A DNA stretch of 64,000 nucleotides from Daphnia carinata (Eukaryota > Arthropoda > Branchiopoda > Diplostraca > Daphniidae), in contig NC_081331.1 of the NCBI RefSeq assembly GCF_022539665.2, forward strand, positions 14,044,638 to 14,108,637, in the 5' to 3' direction. Position numbers and translations under genes: made by a program. Each line of letters begins with the position of its first letter. Position 1 is the first letter of the stretch. Under the pieces are notes generated by a model. That model was given only the letters and a program-made list of their open reading frames with translations. It had not been told where the DNA came from and ran no database searches. Below, piece by piece: positions 48,780 through 62,579 of the stretch.

Positions 48780-50827
48780 ATGTTGCTATTAGTCATCCTA
48801 ATGATTTTATTATGGGCCGGAATGTGCGAGTTATCTGGCCCAACCTACGGATTTAATGGCGATCGTTTAACATTTGTCCTCTTTCACGTAAGTTAAACGA
48901 CAGTCACTGCTACGTATTATATAATAAAATTTTTTTTATTGTGTGGCCTTTGCGGAAACGTTGAAAGAATCCGCCGTACTCGACGGTGATTTTTCGTCCC
49001 GATGGAAACTACTCGTACACCGGAACTGGCCCATTATGGCAAACGTGGATGACTAAGAAACTCAATTTTACGTGAGTTGTTTTTATAGCTGATTTAATGG
49101 CATCCAAATCAATTAGAGATAGTGCCCCAGTCGTCAACCATTAAAGCTAATGTTCCCTGTGTTCAACGGAAACATTAACAGCATTAAGTACATGATGCTT
49201 AATCAAAGCACCATCCAGCAAAGCGGAATGTCCGATTTCGATTTGGCTATTCATCTTGTGTCTAGTAAAGTAAGGTAGCCTCTTATTTAAATTGAAAATG
49301 TATAAACCGGTTTAATTGTACCTGTATCACGTGAGCAGAAAGTGGACGTCTATTCCAACGGTGTAGTTGCCACTCCGGAACGAAAACAAATAGTGGATTT
49401 GACTTATTTTATTTGGACGGAACCCTATTCGATGGTCGTCCCTCAACCAGAAGAAGAATCGCGAATTTTTGCTTTCATTTATCCCTATCAACCAACGGTA
49501 AAATTCCTCTTTCTTATATTGTTGATTTTAATGTTAAAAACCAGTTAGCTGATGGATTAAACCGCGTTCAATTGTGGTTGGTACAGGTATGGCTACTGAT
49601 TGTCATTGCCATGATCGCGATGGTGCTCTTCATGACTTTAATTTCAGTCCTATACGTGAAAATTACTGACAATGGCACACCTGTTTTATCAGAACATCGA
49701 AAAACTGCGTTTGAGTACGCAAACGACTACACGATGCACATTTTCAGCTTGATAACCAATCAAGGTAAGCATTAGCTCATTCTTGTTTTCCTGTTGTTTG
49801 ATGGTTTCATTTATTTATTACAAAATTAGGAGCTTATATTGCTGTCACCCGTTTCATGTCTCTTCGGGTTCTTATGGGAGTGTGGGTGTTGATGGCCACT
49901 GTTTTGGTGAACGTTTACTCGAGCACTGTCATCTCGTACCTGACAGTTCCCCGAACAAAACCGCCTATCAATACATTCGAAGATTTGGCCGCCAGCCCAG
50001 ATGTTGGCATTCTTCTGCGTACTGAAGCTCTGATTACGCAGTACGTCTTGGTAATTAACAGCGCATTGTGAAATCATGCAACAACTTCCCTAATATTTGA
50101 TTGTCTGATGCTTTGAAATTTCCCGTTTGAAAATAAATTAAAATGAAACGAACTGACAGACAGCCAAAACAGGGGCTCTGAAGACAATAGGCGATCATGC
50201 CCGTCGTCATCCGGACAGTTTATGGACGGACCAAGAGAAATTGAGTCGTCGTTTAGCAACTGGACATTATGCCTATCCTTGGGTAACTTTCTTTGGTGTT
50301 GGGATATTGCTATTAATGATGCGCTAAACCTTGATCGTTCAACAGGTTCAAACATTTTGCGAATTCTTTATCGTCAACCAATTCAAAAAGGATAGCGCTT
50401 GTCGTTTTCGAATGACCGATCCTTTACCCTTTCAGTCTGCCTTCTTCTCGATAGCGCTGCAGAAGAACAGCAAGTACACTCCAGCATTCAACAAAGCGTA
50501 CGTTTCAACATCTTTCTTTCATTTTTGATGCATTAAACATGGCTTTTGTCTATGGTACACGTGTCATTTGTTCATAGTTTGATGGAGCTATGGGAAAGCG
50601 GGCTGTTTCCTTACTGGATGCGTAACGCCTTACCGCGGGCTCCGAAGTGCTTCGCTAGAACTAAACCACGAACGATATCGACTCAAAAAATGCCCATTCG
50701 TTTAGATGATTTACTCGGAGTTTTTTTTATTTTCGGTATTGGTTTGGGATTGGCAATATTGTCCATTTTTATCGAGAAAATTGTTTCCTGCGGAATCCGT
50801 CGGATGGCAGCGGCTGGCGAATGCTGA
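48780..50827 (+). CDS. Divergent ionotropic receptor (Lig_chan), copy C
   Basis: Predicted 460-residue channel subunit. Nine coding exons: 48780-48887, 48968-49071, 49182-49269, 49339-49497, 49587-49764, 49830-50050, 50160-50282, 50346-50497, 50578-50827. Intron phases match copies A and B throughout. Signal peptide [16 protein letters not shown], then S1 with [23 protein letters not shown] and [16 protein letters not shown]1 begins [16 protein letters not shown], the pore loop ends SLITNQG, and TM2 has [16 protein letters not shown], where the Ser of the SY gate motif in A and B is Val. S2 keeps SACRF and APKCFAR, and TM3 is [18 protein letters not shown]. It sits 16.6 kb beyond copy B, with the whole Kunitz cluster on the opposite strand between them. 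Confidence 0.92.
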
Positions 50828-53800
50828 GCGGTCACGTTTTCAAACTTCTTTTCATAAGCTATACGCCTATATCTTTGTGGTTATAATGTCCTTATCCGTC
50901 GAATTGCGTCCGTTAGTTAATACGTAAATACCCAATGTATTGAGCAAATGCAAATATTAAAAGCATGTGAACCAAGCTTTACGGCAAAGAGTTCATAATC
51001 CTTCGCATAGCCAAACACAGGTAAGAAGCTGGTAGCACAAAAAAAAAAAGCAAAAACCATAGTTGCAAAGTAGTCAACAGATGGCCACGCACCACTTTTC
51101 TCTTTTGAAATGAAAAAAAAAGCAGGTAAATAAAAAAACAAGAAAGTTTTTATCCTCAGTCCCATCTTGCTTTCTACGAAACGGCGTCACAGGCTTCGCT
51201 ACGTAACCAAGTGGAACTGTAAACACACTCACGTTTTGGTAAAGGTGTATGTACTCGAGGACGAGTGGTAGGTATTTAAAGCCCTCATTGAATTAGCGAA
51301 GGGTAGAATTAGTTGAACAAATGACACGCGTGTCTGAAAGTAGTGCAATAATAAAGCTGGAAACGTGAAATTAAATCATCAGAATGCTTTCATTTTAAGT
51401 ACTGTACAATATATATGTTGTTGTGACATTTAGCGACGGCTTTCATCGTTTATCGTGTAGAAACGAGATTTAATTAAGCGTGAAGTTAAATACAAATTGT
51501 ACGTTAGAATTCTTGTCGTAGAGTTAATCAAATCGTTGGTCGGACGTGATTCTCACATTATTTTCCCATTCTTGCCATTTCCGTACCTTCACGGACTCTT
51601 AAGCTGTTTCCATACTCAGCAATAGTGCATTTAAGGTAACCATCGAAGCGACCATCGAAGATAACCATCGAAGTATAAACTCTGCATTTCCGGAATCTCC
51701 AGTCGTTTCTCAATGACTGTGAGATTTTTATCTCATAAATCCGAAACTAGCAAGGTGAAACGTGTTTCGCTTTCAACACCTGCCTTCACCAGAGTCCTAC
51801 GGGAAATTCCCGTTTTTGGGGTCACTCAGGGCCACGATCTATTCTTACAGCACACTATTTAAAGCGCCCTTTGCAAACGTCTCACGAGATCTGCATCGTC
51901 TAAGTGAATGGCACCTGACACACGAATACTGTCGATCACGTTTTAATCAAATTCTTCCTAGTCCCTCATAACCAGGTACAATAAAAAGAACTAAACATTA
52001 AGTGACACAACGAAAAGAGTTCTGTTAGAGCAATCGCTTTAATGAAACCAGGAAACAGGTTTATAATATCAAAATTATTTGCTTGTCATGTTACTGTCAG
52101 AAAAACACGAACTGAGTTACCTCCTTAAAATTAATTATGCATCGCCGCACATGAATGCGTGTCGGCAGGTCCTCACTATATTCAAACGCATACGTTAAAT
52201 GAAATCGTGATTGTATGGAGTTCGCATTGCTGTGTTAAAGACCAAAAGCCCCGTGTGCCACCTGTCCTGTAAATAATCAAGTAGACAAACTGAAACTGCT
52301 GGAACTTACGTTGATGTAGCCGTAACGTTATGCCTTCCCGTGTTCATCATTCAAATCGAAATGGTGGACCTTCACCTATAAAACTCACGGAATAATTGCC
52401 TAACGGAACACTGATACGAGTCTCTTGTTCTACGAACGTTGGAAACTGTGCGGGACGGAACAAGACTGGGTCACATGTACCGGAGGAAGCTGATCCGTGA
52501 AAAATAGGAAAATACACGGGCAACTGGCAGTTTGCGTGGTACGCGCAAGTTTCATGTCGAAATGATTTTGGGAAAAAGGCGTGTCACCGGAGGTCTAAGT
52601 CCTATCAAATTGGCCATCCTTTTCCGTCTTGCACAGGGGAACCGTTAGAAAAAGAATAGGAACAAGAAGATGAGATCGAAAAAGCCAAGTATTCTTTGCA
52701 TTTTCCACCGTTTACCTGCGTGAATGTCAAACCCCAAAGATTAACGACGTCCCATTGCACGGAAAAACCAAACAACAACAAAATCGCTACACATGGGAGT
52801 GGAAAAAAGAAAAGAAATATGTGTAATGAGCTGACATAATAACGGATGAAAAATAATTGAATGTTTAATGCTCAAACGTGGAAAAAATACACTCGCTGAA
52901 ATGATTCTAGTCGGGGCTATTATTTTCCCCCTCGATGATTTAAAAACGCATTTTCTTGTTTGGTTTTGCAGAGATGCAACGGACCTGATCTAACAAAGGT
53001 AGCGAGATGTACAAATAACGTTACTATTCGTTACCCTTTTTGGTTTGCTTCCATTTATAATACTCTCCATCAGTTAGAATGATATCAACCTTGAAGCCCA
53101 CCTGTGCGCAGGCGCAACACTTTGCAGGGAAGCCAAATACATCCCTCCCCTTAATTTTTTCCTTCCATCATTCATCATCCGCAGCGTGATTCTCACGTCC
53201 TTCACGGTTGATGCCATCCTTTAGAAATGTTCTTTGCCAGTGGATAACAATCGAAGAAGCAATCCTCTGTTTTACCCCCACCGGCTGTGGCACAAAATGC
53301 ACTTTCGCCCTCGTAACTCAAATTTATGGAACCCGGACGGCGCCATCCTTGCTTTTTTAAAAATAAAATGACAAACAATAAAATTGTTTCGTTATTCGAT
53401 TGCGAAACCTTTTATTGTACCATGTTCCTATTCTCGTGATTCAATATAATTTCACGGTTAGCTAGTTGCTATTAAGCTAATTCACAAATCATAGGGTAAT
53501 GGCAAACTATATAGAAACAGATGTTTGATGAGTCGTGAAAGTGTTGTTAACGTGCCCCCTGTTGGTCTCGTAGCCTTGTCGTCGCACTTTCGACAAAAAT
53601 GAATTTTCACGAACGTCATCTGTTGTTTCCTCTTGTTCCAAAACTGTGCTAATACCGTTGTCCGTAGCACGAAAGACTTGTTCTTGTTTCTTTTAGCGAG
53701 AGAGACGGTACATCCCCCGTGTTTTTTTAAAAACAACTCCTTAAAAAAAAAAAATTTAGAGTCACGTCTCTTCGAGCCGTGAAAGTACCGCTGGCTGCTC

Positions 53801-56645
53801 TTTTATGATGAATTTTAATATTTATTACTTGAAAGGGCCACAGTGCAACGTTCTGCTAACCCAATATCACAAGAAACGACTTCCAGAAAACTGTATGATA
53901 AATGAATTCACAATGAAATTAATCAGAATATTCAAGCGACGTAAAACAAGGATGACGACAAAGTCCGTTATGACTACATGATTGCCATTTCGACGGAGGA
54001 GTGTCCACACATATTTCTATAACGTCGCTAACGGTTACACCATCAATTTTTTTTTTTTTCGAAAATAGAACTCTGATGCTGCATTGAAAAAGGGTATAAC
54101 AATAGACGTTTGGGTGTTGTCAATAACATTCTTTTTCCCATGTGCGTCTAATAACTTCTTTATTTTTATGGCGCTCTTTCTTTTTCCTTCTTCCATGTTT
54201 CATCCGAGACCGTTAGAGATCCTACTACCCTACAGCTAAAGCTGAATGCTTTTTTCGTTATATTTGGCAATTATATACATACAGTTACAAGACACGTCAC
54301 ATGAAGATGCCTATCTTTTGTTGAGCTCATCTCCTCCTCCGGCCTTTTTTTTTTCTTTTCGTGCTGTATAACAATTAGCAAAGATTCGATAAGAGGGTTC
54401 TTGTTAGCGTATATGTCGATCGTTAAAAAAAAAAACGAACGCCAAATGCGATTTCTTTTTTTTTTTGTTATTATTTTAAAAAAGACGAACACATTTCTTA
54501 TAGTTGTTCGAAATGGTCGTAACGCTTAATATCTTTATACGGTTGCATGCATTCGCTGTGCGTACAATGAAGGGCTTTCACCACTAAGACAAAGATAGCG
54601 GATCTGCAGACGTGTTATCGTGTCCCGCTGTTGCGTGACAAGACATGAGACTGTAACTGCTCGTCCTAACAAACCACTACTTTTCTACTGGCCCAAAAAG
54701 CTGGCACTCGCTCATCGTCGTGTACAAGTATCCCGGTTTTTCGTGAAATGGCAATTGAACTCGACGTGGACGGACGTGGACGCCATCGACAGAAACCGGC
54801 CGAGGATGTTTAACGATTTAGTGTTACAACTCTTTTGTCTTGGCACTTTGCACGTCATTATGATGGATGAGGCACGAACGCAAAAACACTTCGTCCATCA
54901 CGTACGACTTTCACCTGTCAGCTGTCATTTAAAAAGAAGCGCGTAAGGCACGCGGACCGATGGACGTTATCAACGAATATTCACCGTGCACTCGTCCTAT
55001 TTTCCCTCAATATTCGCTTATATGTAAATGGCCAACCAACTTTTCTGTTCTTTTTTTTTTATTCGTATTTATTGCGGCCGAGGTTGGATATAGGTGGAAT
55101 TTTTAAAAATGGCGCTTCTCTATGCTTCCTCACCTTAGTTCGATATTCTAGCCTACATATACAGCAGGTAAGTAGGATAGAATATAAATGACTATGGCTA
55201 AATAAATGGACATGACAGATGGCCGTGACACTCCTATATTCACTCGGTCTTCGTAGAGTAGTCTAACGGTATACACCATCACAACGCTTGGCCATCAACT
55301 CGATATTGCATTATCATAAAAAACGATTGCGGAATGTAGCCCATAAGAACTTGGACTGGACGGCGGTCGCCTGCGCGTATATAGGCATCGCCCACCAACA
55401 CCCGTGAGCGGCCGTCGTTGACTATAATCATCAATTGACTACATTAAAATGACCTTAGGCTATACACAACCATAGCACAAGAGCATATATGAATCCGATT
55501 CACCGCATTTTTTGAACTGGACGTATTCACCAAGCGTTCACCAAAGAAAACGGAGCAATCATTCTTGTCATACATTTGTGGAAATCTCGTTCTTTTTTTG
55601 TTTATTCATTGTTCCAGTTCGGTATCTTCTGGTCTATTCGAACATAGAACAACAATTGTTCCCATTTATCCGGAACTTGAAACATCTATCCCAGAAACTT
55701 CTTTTAAGTGACACGAAAAGATAAACTTTGTTTTCAAATTTAATACGTATTGTTCGCATTTCGATTTTGGCCGGAAATAAACACCCAGCCCTTATAGTTT
55801 CCCATCCATATTTTTTATGTCTAGGATTTAAATTGAACAAAATGACTAGCCAGTCTAAACAACGCCCATTTATTTGAAAGGTGAAAGTACTTGCAACAAA
55901 TCTTGTCACTTTATTCTACCTTAATTTATTTCAAAAGAAAACTGGAACGCCATTCAATGAGCTCATGGATCGCAATATTTTTTCTCCAACAACAAAATGT
56001 TTTTCTTCCTACACCTACTTAAATTTCTCTGAAATTGTCCTTGAGCCTTGCAATACCTAAGTTCATACTTTGAACGAATTTTTGTTTCCTCCCCTCTTTT
56101 CAAAAACCTTAATGACTTGGGCGTTTCTTACCATGCCTCTTTGCGCCCACCTAATGGACTACACGTGCGGAAATTTAATCATTCAGCATACGAATTAGTA
56201 GTTACACCTGTGGCCGGTTAAAGCCCATCATGTGCTTTTTATAGCAAATGTTAAGTAGAGAAAGTTCCTTTTAATTGCGTAGATTGAATCCGAAACAATG
56301 AAAAGTTTCGATTGTTCATTTTTTTTTGTCCGTGTTTTAAATAGCATGCTGAAAAAGAAATAGAGACTTGTGAGTTTCCTTGTTATTTTCTCCTTTTTCT
56401 TGTCTAAAAATTGAGTGCCGGAACAGCCAACAGGAATTGCGCTGGAAGGGAAAATATCGAAAGGCCTCAAGCATATCGTTATGCAGTTTGAAAAGTACGC
56501 GGTTCACGGCCATCCCGACTCTTTTTTTTTCCATATCGTCGAGACCTCACTTATTTTGCTGGATGTGCTCCTAGACATATATTGCGTCGGAGTCTCGACT
56601 CCGCCTACAACCCTTTCGTCATAGGAAATAGCTCTGTGAAACTTG
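50828..56645. other. Intergenic, no gene recognised
   Basis: About 5.8 kb without a supported gene. Contains a short tandem triplet of ACCATCGAAG at 51638-51673 and several A/T tracts. The longest frames (about 70-110 codons) show no domain, signal peptide or splice partner. Confidence 0.55.
51638..51673. repeat. Short tandem repeat, three ACCATCGAAG units
   Basis: Three copies of ACCATCGAAG spaced by one to two bases, directly visible. Confidence 0.85.
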
Positions 56646-56648
56646 AGC

Positions 56649-56953
56649 TCAGTAGTTGCACTCGATCCCGACTGACCGGATCAACGAGATTTCCAGTGTG
56701 TCTCTCTCTCTTTTATCACCAGTGCTGACAAAAGAGACCGCTTCTCACGAAAAAAACAGCAGGTGAATATTATCCAACTGGAAAAGAGGAACGAAACTCG
56801 AAAGACCGCGACGTTTTATCCCGCTCGCTTCCGCCCCGCACGAACACCATCTTAGCGTTGATCGCGACCGTTAAAGATCGTGTCTACCGTCAACGTTTCA
56901 AGCCTTTTGGCCAGAAGCTCACCGAGTCTCGTTGGAATATTACAGCCAATACG
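56649..56953 (+). promoter_or_regulatory. Possible TATA-less promoter and noncoding first exon
   Basis: TCAGTA at 56649-56654 (+1 at about 56651) is followed by GGATC at 56678-56682. That is +28 to +32, and it fits the downstream promoter element consensus RGWYV at its exact position. A good donor, ACG|GTAAGT, follows at 56953/56954. No coding start with a clear product lies in between, so it would be a leader exon, perhaps an alternative start for the gene at 62580. This is inference from motif spacing only. Confidence 0.3.
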
Positions 56954-56959
56954 GTAAGT

Positions 56960-59900
56960 CATTATACGTTTTCGTTGTTTATTACTTGCCTTTCACGAGG
57001 TTATCAGTTACATAAACGTTGCCATTTCACCATTACTATCAATCATTTCTTTTTCTGGTCTGCAGTTAGGCTGTCTAACGTTTCATATTCAAATTTAATC
57101 GGTATGCAACATTTTCACGGTCGTTGTGTTGCGAGATGTCGGGAGTGAACAAACGCACGTAACTGCTCGTCTTGCATTTTTCTTTCCCTTTCTACGTGCA
57201 AAGTCATTCACACGACGTAGAAACTGAAAAGCCTAACGTAGACGTCGTTTTATTTTTACAGCGTGTGTACACCGTCGTTCTAACTGTACACGATTCGATA
57301 GGGCAGAGACGGAAAAAGGGAAACCATTTGTTGAATGTAAAAACACGATGTCTAGAATTGTCGGCGTGATTTGTTGGAGCGCGAAAGGTAAAAATAAGAA
57401 ATCAAAACTGCCGCTTGTTTAGAAAACGACTGCAACCAACGGTGACGAGAACGAACGGCCAAATGAAAGGGAACTGCGAAGAAAAGCGAAACGGAACAAT
57501 CACGTCAACCGCGTGCCGCTCATCCTCACACGTTCGAAGCCCGTTGTTCGTGTAAAAGAAGAAACTGACAATAACACACGGGCAAGATCAAGGAAGAAGC
57601 TATTCTCCGAGACCTTCTAAGCCATAAACGAAAGAGGTGACCGTGAAAACTAAAGTAACGAGGGCTGCTACCATTTGAATGGTAATCGATGTAACGGGCA
57701 CGTCGCAATTGAGCGTGGCTGTCGTGAAAAGAATGACGCAAACAACCAGGAACTACTTGAACATTTAATCGTTTGATCGACGTCTATAGGAGAAGTTTGT
57801 TTGTACTTGATTGGCACTTGTAACTGTGCATGGAGATTCATCTGCATAGAGAAATGGAGTAGTTTTGCCCATGGCCATTCACTTTCGTATTTATCTCGCC
57901 TGCCTTGAGCTATTAGTTGAACAATTTAGACTCTGCGGGGTCAGGACGATGATTGTCTGGCTTCTTTTTTTTTCCTTACGATAATGACGCCCGTTCGAAA
58001 AGAGTTAAGCCTCGATTTTCAGGCGATTACCTTGTGAAAGATTTCCTGCAATTCTCTGCTCACCAAGATCATGGCTCTTTCCGGTCGATGGTGTCTCTCT
58101 GTGCCGATAGAAGTGCCGCTTTTCGTACAATTTATTTCATTGTCGGTGAGTCTTTCTTATTGTTTGAATCAATGTACCTTATAAGACTTGAACCCATCGG
58201 ACGAAAGGGAAGAATCCTGGGGCAAAACAACGACATCTGTAAGCTTACTAAAAATCTCTTCAACCGTGATGATTCATATCGAGCATGCGCGCATATCGTA
58301 CAATCACAGTGGCCGAGTTATGTGGTTTTGTCTGTCAGATGGTTTGGGGTCTCTTTCTTTTTCAGTTGTCCCTTTTGCTCTCTTCTTCATTCTTCATACG
58401 TCGTGGCGGAAGCACGCCAGAAATACCGGATGGACGGTAATGACTTGTGTGTTCCTGTTCTATACGTAACAGTCTGATTCCCTCGCTAACATCGGCCTAC
58501 CACAGAAACCCTAAGACACACGACAGAGAAAATCATGGGAAAGAAAAAACAAAGTTGATGGAAATGGGAACAAAGTTAATTTTTACTCTCTTTTCAAGGT
58601 GTGCCGTCGTTTATATCTCATTACATAGCGCTGCGTTATTTGCTGTTTGCCTTTCATATATTTAAAGTACTCATTATGCCTATTATGGATGAACGTGTCA
58701 GCCACAGTGTTTCCTCCTCTTTCCGGTTTAAATGTATTTGCCCTAAATAAATAGCGACAGGTACACGATTGCCACGTCGGATGACTTATGCCCTTGTTCG
58801 TGGTCGCCACCGACTGTAGCACGAACTGTGCTGGCCTATTATCACGACTTCCGGACCAATAAGTGGTGCGTGCGCATTTATTCTATACTGTATAGTGGCA
58901 CGAGCTGCAAAAAAGAAGACTATCAAACAATTTCAGAGAACGCAATTATTCACGGTCCACTAGCACACCCGAGTTTCCGAGGGGTCCACAGTCAGGTGAA
59001 CGAGGAGAAAAATCAAGAGCAGACAACAGCAGTCTAGCGTCGACAATCTGTGTCTCACATTTGTATCCGATCCACCCCTCGGAATATTCACGGTCGAGTT
59101 GAAATAGGAGAAGATTAAACAAGAGAACGGTTACAACAACCGGAGAAGAATTAAATGTATATTTTTCAAATCGGGTTTATAGCATCTTTGTTCATCATAG
59201 GGGGTTCGATAAGCCTGCGGTGAATATTCCTATTTGATGTTGGCCTGTAGGCTCAGAGCTTCCAGATTGCTGTCTCTTGTTATATTCTTTTTCAAGGGCT
59301 AATACTTTTATAGTACCGTATAGCTTACGTGTTTCAGAGTGAATTTTAGATTTAAAAAAAAAAAAGAATGAAGAGGCAGGTTATAACGGTATCAGTTGAT
59401 GGCTGGCGGTGGAGCATTTGAAGTCGTGCAAAGGGCTTAGTAAGGCCGTGATCCACAGGGAGCCGTATCCATTGCCGCCAGCAGTAAAAGTGTCCATGTT
59501 CATATTCAAAAACTATTTTTTTTTTTTTTTTTAACTCACCTCGAGAAATCGTTCATCACGCATCGCTCGCGTGTTTTCAAACGTTACCTTTGGACGTTAT
59601 TTTGGACGCCTTATAGCGCATCCACAAATGGGTTGATGATGATGTAACGATAGGACAGGGAGGGTCAAGAAAAGTTAAAGGTCAAGCTCATTTATTATAG
59701 ACCTTTGTTTTGTTTAAATTCATCTCTGACATGCGTAACGGATCTTTTCTTCTACTTCCATAGTCCTATAGTTCGCTTTATACACGCGCTATTTAGCTGG
59801 ACTGTGTGTATACAGGAGAAAACGGAGAGAAAATTGCGCCTTTCTCTCCCAATACTTTCTGTTTGTGGACATACAAAAAAAAGAGAATTGTTTTTTCGAG

Positions 59901-61130
59901 TGCGTCTGTGTGAAGGCCTTTGCGTTTTCATTTTTTGGCCAACACATTTCAACCGGAACCTGATCGATCCATACACCTTATCTTAACCTATATAGAACAA
60001 CACGCATGGTCGCTCTTTAGCTCTACATGTCACGTCGAGTGTGTATCTATCCCATTGTCCGTACAGATATAGAGGTCTTTAAAGCTGTCATCATTACAGT
60101 GATGTATGGAATGAGATGCTGCGGCTGGCCGGAATAGTTGTTGATATATAAATCAAGCTTTCTCAGTTCGAGGGGGAACGGATGAAGAGGTTCAAACGAG
60201 AACAAACCCAAGGAAAAACAGAAACATTAGCGAGGATTAAAAGGAGAGCATTCATTTGGAGTTAATGTTCCGATTCTCACATTCGTTGACGATGGGAACC
60301 GATTAGAAACAAAATCCAAGAATCATATCCTACCGTAATTAAATGCTATCAAAAGTACATCTTATTTCTCTTTTTCCTGTTTTCGTATGCACAGTCAAAA
60401 GAACAATGGACATTTTCTATTTTTTGCCACTTTTTCTTTTCTTTCCCTCATTTTCTCCAATTAGAAACACGCAAGAAAATTCAACAAAAAAAAAAAAAAG
60501 AGTATATTGGCTGTGATGGCCGTCGTCCACGATTTCATTGTGTTTTTTTTTTCTAAAACAAAAAAAAAAGGGGATCTCACAATTCACAAACTCTTCTTCC
60601 ATTTTTCTCTCGCTTTCTTTAGTTTTCTCTGTTGTTTTGCGCGTCCAGCAAAGCGACGCGAGAAGAAGGAAAACAAAAGGAAGGAGAAACTGATGGACTA
60701 GATCGACGGAAACCTGACCCACCTGCAGTGAACACTATTACAATGTTATAGTCATTTGAAAGACTTCGTCAGAACGTCCTGCTGCGAAAAGTATTTCGCG
60801 GTCTGGTTGCACGACCAACAGGATAAGAGTCTCTTCCCTCATCCATTTCCCTCTTTCCCTACCTGAGAAAGGACTATACACAACAAACGTGTCCAATAGG
60901 GAGGCAAAACAGTTGCAGGAAACGGTCGGCTTTCATCTTCCTTTTTTTTTCACGTCGTAAACACGGCCGATATCCTCCTTTTTTTTGTGTGTGTGCTTGT
61001 CTTTTCCGCGCGTGGACAATAGTTTGCAACTGAGACGGCGGCATAGTGGGCCGGGCTCTTTCAAGAAGAGAAACCGCCCCAGCTGCTACTTCTATGCGGT
61101 ACCTATATACCGACGCACTCTGTTCTGCTG
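56960..61130. other. Intergenic or intronic, no coding exon recognised
   Basis: No supported gene. The longest frame, 57953-58477, lacks an ATG start, domain or signal peptide, and has low-complexity segments. If the promoter at 56649 is real, this region is an intron. Confidence 0.5.
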
Positions 61131-61136
61131 TGTGTC

Positions 61137-61173
61137 TATAAAAGTGGAAAGCCGCTGGCTGGCCATTTCAGTC
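61137..61173 (+). promoter_or_regulatory. Core promoter of the right-edge gene
   Basis: TATAAAAG at 61137-61144 and initiator TTTCAGTC at about 61166-61173, about 31 bases apart. Downstream is an apparently noncoding leader ending at a donor near 61468-61472 (TAGTG|GTAGGT or GTAG|GTAAAA). A pyrimidine-rich acceptor TGTTTCAG ends at 62452, before the exon that holds the start codon. Confidence 0.6.
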
Positions 61174-62452
61174 TCTCGTCTTCCGTCTCCTGAGCCGCAG
61201 TGGGCTCTTAGTTCCAATTTCGATCCCATGTCGCATTGCAAAAAAGTGGTCAAGTGTTTGTTGACATGAGCTTCTATTCCGTTGACCTCGTTTCTTGATT
61301 TATTTGAAGGTAGTCACAGTGTAGTTCTTTTTAAACGCAGGCGGCCGTCAACGCGATTTTGAAAGTGCCGAGCGGGGAAGAATCGAGAAACAATCAACAA
61401 TCAAGACAAGGAGTTTGTCATTCAGTTGGCGGAGGCGGAATCGAAGCGCATCCGCCTCACACATAGTGGTAGGTAAAAGAACAACTAAAACAGTTATGTC
61501 TTTAACGGGACACATCAAGACGAATCATTCAATTAAGAAAAGAAAAAAACGAAAGCTCAACGGAAAAGAATAGTGTTAAATAACTGACTTGACTCAACTG
61601 CCGTTGTGTTACTTTATCTATTTTATCTACCCGTATGCCGTACGTTTCTCTAATTGAAAATAGATTACGACTGCCAATTGTAAAATTTAGCGTGCGTGAC
61701 GAGTATCAAACTCTTTCTCAATTGCAACTCATTCTAAAAGCTCGCGGGAATGAGAGGAGCATATTCCAATCGAAAGTTGAACCCCCAGATTTCCGTTTAC
61801 AAAAATAATTTCTATGGTTAAGTGTTCCAGTGGTGTGTTTTACGCGCACAAACACCGAAGCGTTTTATTATAGCGCACATACAATGCGCCTCCGTGTGTC
61901 CCGATGCGCATTTTGCTTTCAATTGACGCTCGCTGAATTTCCCGGAACATGTCCAGATTTTATTGATCCACTAAAAACCGAGCCGTTATGTAGAAAGCAT
62001 TGAGGCAAAGGACCTTCATCCTTTTTCTTCTTGATTTTTTGACGATGCTTACGCAACGTTCCGTATTCGTTATTTTCCCCTTTCCTCTTGTTACAAGCCG
62101 TGAATGCGATGATTACACATTGATGCTGCTACAGCGCTTGTTGCTTCACCATCTGTCCGAGTCGTTTAACAAAGTTCCGGCAAGGTCTGATTATTGAATA
62201 GTGAACAATATTTTGACTGTTATAACGGTTTGTTTATTTTTTTAAATTGATTTCTTGTGTAACAAATAAAATAAAAGGAGTGACTTGTGTTCTGATGTTG
62301 CAACAAGCACCCAGCTGGTTTTTAATGCTTATGGAGGGTGAATTGTTACCGCTGCAATAGTTCTCTAATCGAGGCTTGTGGTTCTCAACAGCAAAGAAAG
62401 AGTCATTTTTAAATTTTCCCCTTCTTTTTTTTTATGGGTTTGTGTGTTTCAG
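61173..62452 (+). other. Probable 5' leader exon and intron
   Basis: Inferred transcript leader (about 61168-61470) and first intron (to 62452) of the gene starting at 62580. The leader has no long open frame. The intron contains only short frames. Confidence 0.4.
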
Positions 62453-62579
62453 AGTCTGCAGAGAAATGGTGTCGTGTTCTACATCTCAATTATGGATGAT
62501 AAGAAACAGAGGAAACACATCGGAAAGAGGACCGAGATTATCGAGATCGACGTCAGTCACCGCAACAAGACGGATTAAG

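Noticed and set aside
57953-58477. 174-codon open frame on the plus strand
   Set aside because: It does not begin with ATG and has no signal peptide, domain, promoter or splice context. Its residue make-up looks like translated noncoding DNA with Phe-rich T tracts.
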